Shown here piece by piece: positions 6,515 through 7,055 of a stretch of 7,055 nt of DNA. Positions within the stretch are counted from its first letter, which is position 1, and each line of letters begins with the position of its first letter. The notes beneath the pieces were generated by a model that saw only the letters and a program-made list of their open reading frames with translations, made no database searches and was not told the DNA's origin. The stretch is from an uncultured Oscillospiraceae bacterium (GTDB taxonomy: Bacteria > Bacillota_A > Clostridia > Oscillospirales > Oscillospiraceae), in NCBI GenBank assembly GCA_934589325.1, contig CAKTNU010000095.1, forward strand, positions 1 to 7,055, given 5' to 3'. The translations under genes were made by a program, and so were the position numbers.

Positions 6515-6542
6515 AATGTATGGCGCTGGACACCGAATGTCC
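6515..6542 (-). promoter_or_regulatory. Candidate promoter of trmK-nif3
   Basis: On minus, CATACATT (6522-6515) matches the sigma-E -10 pattern fully, and GGACATT (6542-6536), 13 bases upstream, is a partial -35 match. The same DNA also reads as a weak sigma-A promoter: CGGACA, 17 bases, TACATT (4 of 6 in each box). A promoter is required here because a terminator lies just upstream. Which sigma factor is used is unclear. Confidence 0.4.
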
Positions 6543-6547
6543 GGCGC
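6523..6547. repeat. Inverted repeat overlapping the trmK promoter
   Basis: GCGCTGGACA (6523-6532) and TGTCCGGCGC (6538-6547) form a 10-pair dyad with one T-G mismatch around CCGAA. It directly abuts the -10 element and covers the -35 region, a position fitting an operator. There is no T-run, so it is not a terminator. Confidence 0.4.
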
Positions 6548-6579
6548 AGGACCGCCCGTGCGGAAACGCGTACTCGTAA

Positions 6580-6611
6580 AATAAATAAAAGCCGGTTCTG
6601 CACCGGCTTTA
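6580..6611 (-). terminator. Intrinsic terminator after the DUF1858 gene
   Basis: AAAGCCGGT (6588-6596) pairs with ACCGGCTTT (6602-6610) around a 5-base loop. On minus the stem is followed by TTTTATTTATTTT, a strong T-rich tail. It begins about 20 bases after the stop codon at 6630. Confidence 0.9.
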
Positions 6612-6629
6612 TCTTCTATGAACTTTCGC

Positions 6630-6830
6630 TCAAAGAGTGGCGAGATAGTTCTTAAGGGCAACTATAAACTCGTCGGGGTCAACGCCGTGAGCGGCGCAGG
6701 CCTGCTCAAGATTTTCGCCGCTGGCAAGGGCGCAGCCCATGCAGTGCATGCCTATTGCCTGAAATGCGGGCATGGCTTCGGGGCAGTTCTCGAGGATGTC
6801 GGCCAGCATAGTCTCTCTTGTGATTTCCAT
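6630..6830 (-). CDS. DUF1858 domain protein with redox-type CxxC
   Basis: A 66-residue protein consisting of a single DUF1858 domain. This family is related to the N-terminal part of ScdA/RIC iron-sulfur repair proteins and to the small 'hybrid cluster protein-associated redox disulfide' proteins. The hallmark is GMHCMGC with Cys30 and Cys33, preceded by the typical TMLADILENCPEAMPAFQ. Cys16 and Cys45 are extra. A role in redox or nitrosative-stress chemistry is plausible but not shown. An in-frame start 16 codons upstream (6878) would lie inside the preceding hairpin. The ATG at 6830 is preferred because AAAGGTG (6837-6843) precedes it by 6 bases and the domain begins there. A strong terminator follows; no clear promoter of its own was found. 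Confidence 0.88.
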   Translation of the reverse strand: MEITRETMLADILENCPEAMPAFQAIGMHCMGCALASGENLEQACAAHGVDPDEFIVALKNYLATL

Positions 6831-6859
6831 ATTTTTCACCTTTCCGCTAAAATCGTGAA

Positions 6860-6889
6860 AGGATTGGGACGTTTGCACGCCCCAATCCT
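6860..6889 (-). terminator. Hairpin between the zinc-ribbon and DUF1858 genes, weak terminator
   Basis: AGGATTGGG (6860-6868) pairs with CCCAATCCT (6881-6889), with an additional inner pairing CGT/ACG. On minus the following bases are TTTCACGATTTTAG, an interrupted T-tract. It may be a leaky terminator or an RNA-processing site that lets some transcription through to the DUF1858 gene. Confidence 0.55.
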
Positions 6890-6906
6890 AAATCCAGGCT
6901 GGATGA

Positions 6907-7055
6907 TCAGCCCTGCTCCTTCATCTTTGCAAAGCACTCGCTGCAGTAGACAGGACGATCGGACTTGGGCTCGAACGGAACCTTTGCCTCGCCGCCGCAG
7001 GCTGCGCAGGTAGCGGTGAAGAACTCACGGGGACCGCGGGCAGCATTCTTGCGTG
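6907..7055 (-). CDS. CxxC-x17-CxxC zinc-ribbon protein (5' end cut by window)
   Basis: The last 48 codons and the stop of a gene that enters from the right. The fragment contains ATCAAC and, exactly 17 residues after the second Cys, CSEC, which defines the small CxxC-x17-CxxC domain; the four Cys should bind one zinc. The segment between them (VPFEPKSDRPVYC) and the C-terminal FAKMKEQG are also typical. Such domains are found in short Clostridia proteins, often in tandem or fused to other parts; their role is unknown, perhaps nucleic-acid or protein binding. The missing N-terminus could hold another copy. The stop is followed by a hairpin before the DUF1858 gene. Confidence 0.8.
   Translation of the reverse strand, partial: RKNAARGPREFFTATCAACGGEAKVPFEPKSDRPVYCSECFAKMKEQG

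Noticed and set aside
6892..6904. Short palindrome ATCCAGGCTGGAT after the zinc-ribbon stop
   Set aside because: Too short and too tightly looped to support a site on its own.

Overview
The window reads as chromosomal DNA of a spore-forming, moderately GC-rich member of the Clostridia (Bacillota). Evidence for this is SpoIVA, a CwlD-type cortex amidase, strong GGAGG-type ribosome binding sites, and a TrmK-Nif3 pair typical of Firmicutes. A gut Oscillospiraceae-like organism would fit, but that is inference. Every real gene lies on the minus strand, so the reading order is right to left. No mobile element, CRISPR array, tRNA or rRNA was seen.

Right end (7055 to about 6580): the 3' part of a small CxxC-x17-CxxC zinc-ribbon protein, a hairpin, then a 66-residue DUF1858 protein with a CMGC redox-type motif, closed by a clear intrinsic terminator. 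Next (6550 to 4979): a promoter region with a dyad, trmK (tRNA m1A22 methyltransferase) and a Nif3/DUF34 metal protein, coupled by an ATGA overlap and closed by a second terminator.

Middle (5041 to 3501): spoIVA, the ATPase that builds the basement layer of the spore coat. Its ribosome binding site lies inside the 3' arm of the upstream operon's terminator, and a good sigma-E-like promoter lies across the 5' arm. A transcript from that promoter would lack the 5' arm and free the ribosome site, while read-through RNA would be terminated or masked. This is the most interesting feature of the window.

Left half (3484 to 589): a sigma-A-type promoter drives a three-gene operon: a CwlD-like N-acetylmuramoyl-L-alanine amidase, RadA (DNA recombination and repair) and a DUF6873-type protein, ending in a terminator. 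Left end (544 to 1): a near-consensus promoter, a leader with traces of a small membrane-protein reading frame needing a -1 frame change, and the N-terminal half of a Sir2 NAD-dependent protein deacylase that runs off the window.

The genes join housekeeping functions (tRNA modification, DNA repair, protein deacylation) with two sporulation functions (coat assembly and probably cortex modification). Apart from the spoIVA regulatory region the gene content is ordinary; no clearly new multi-gene system was found.
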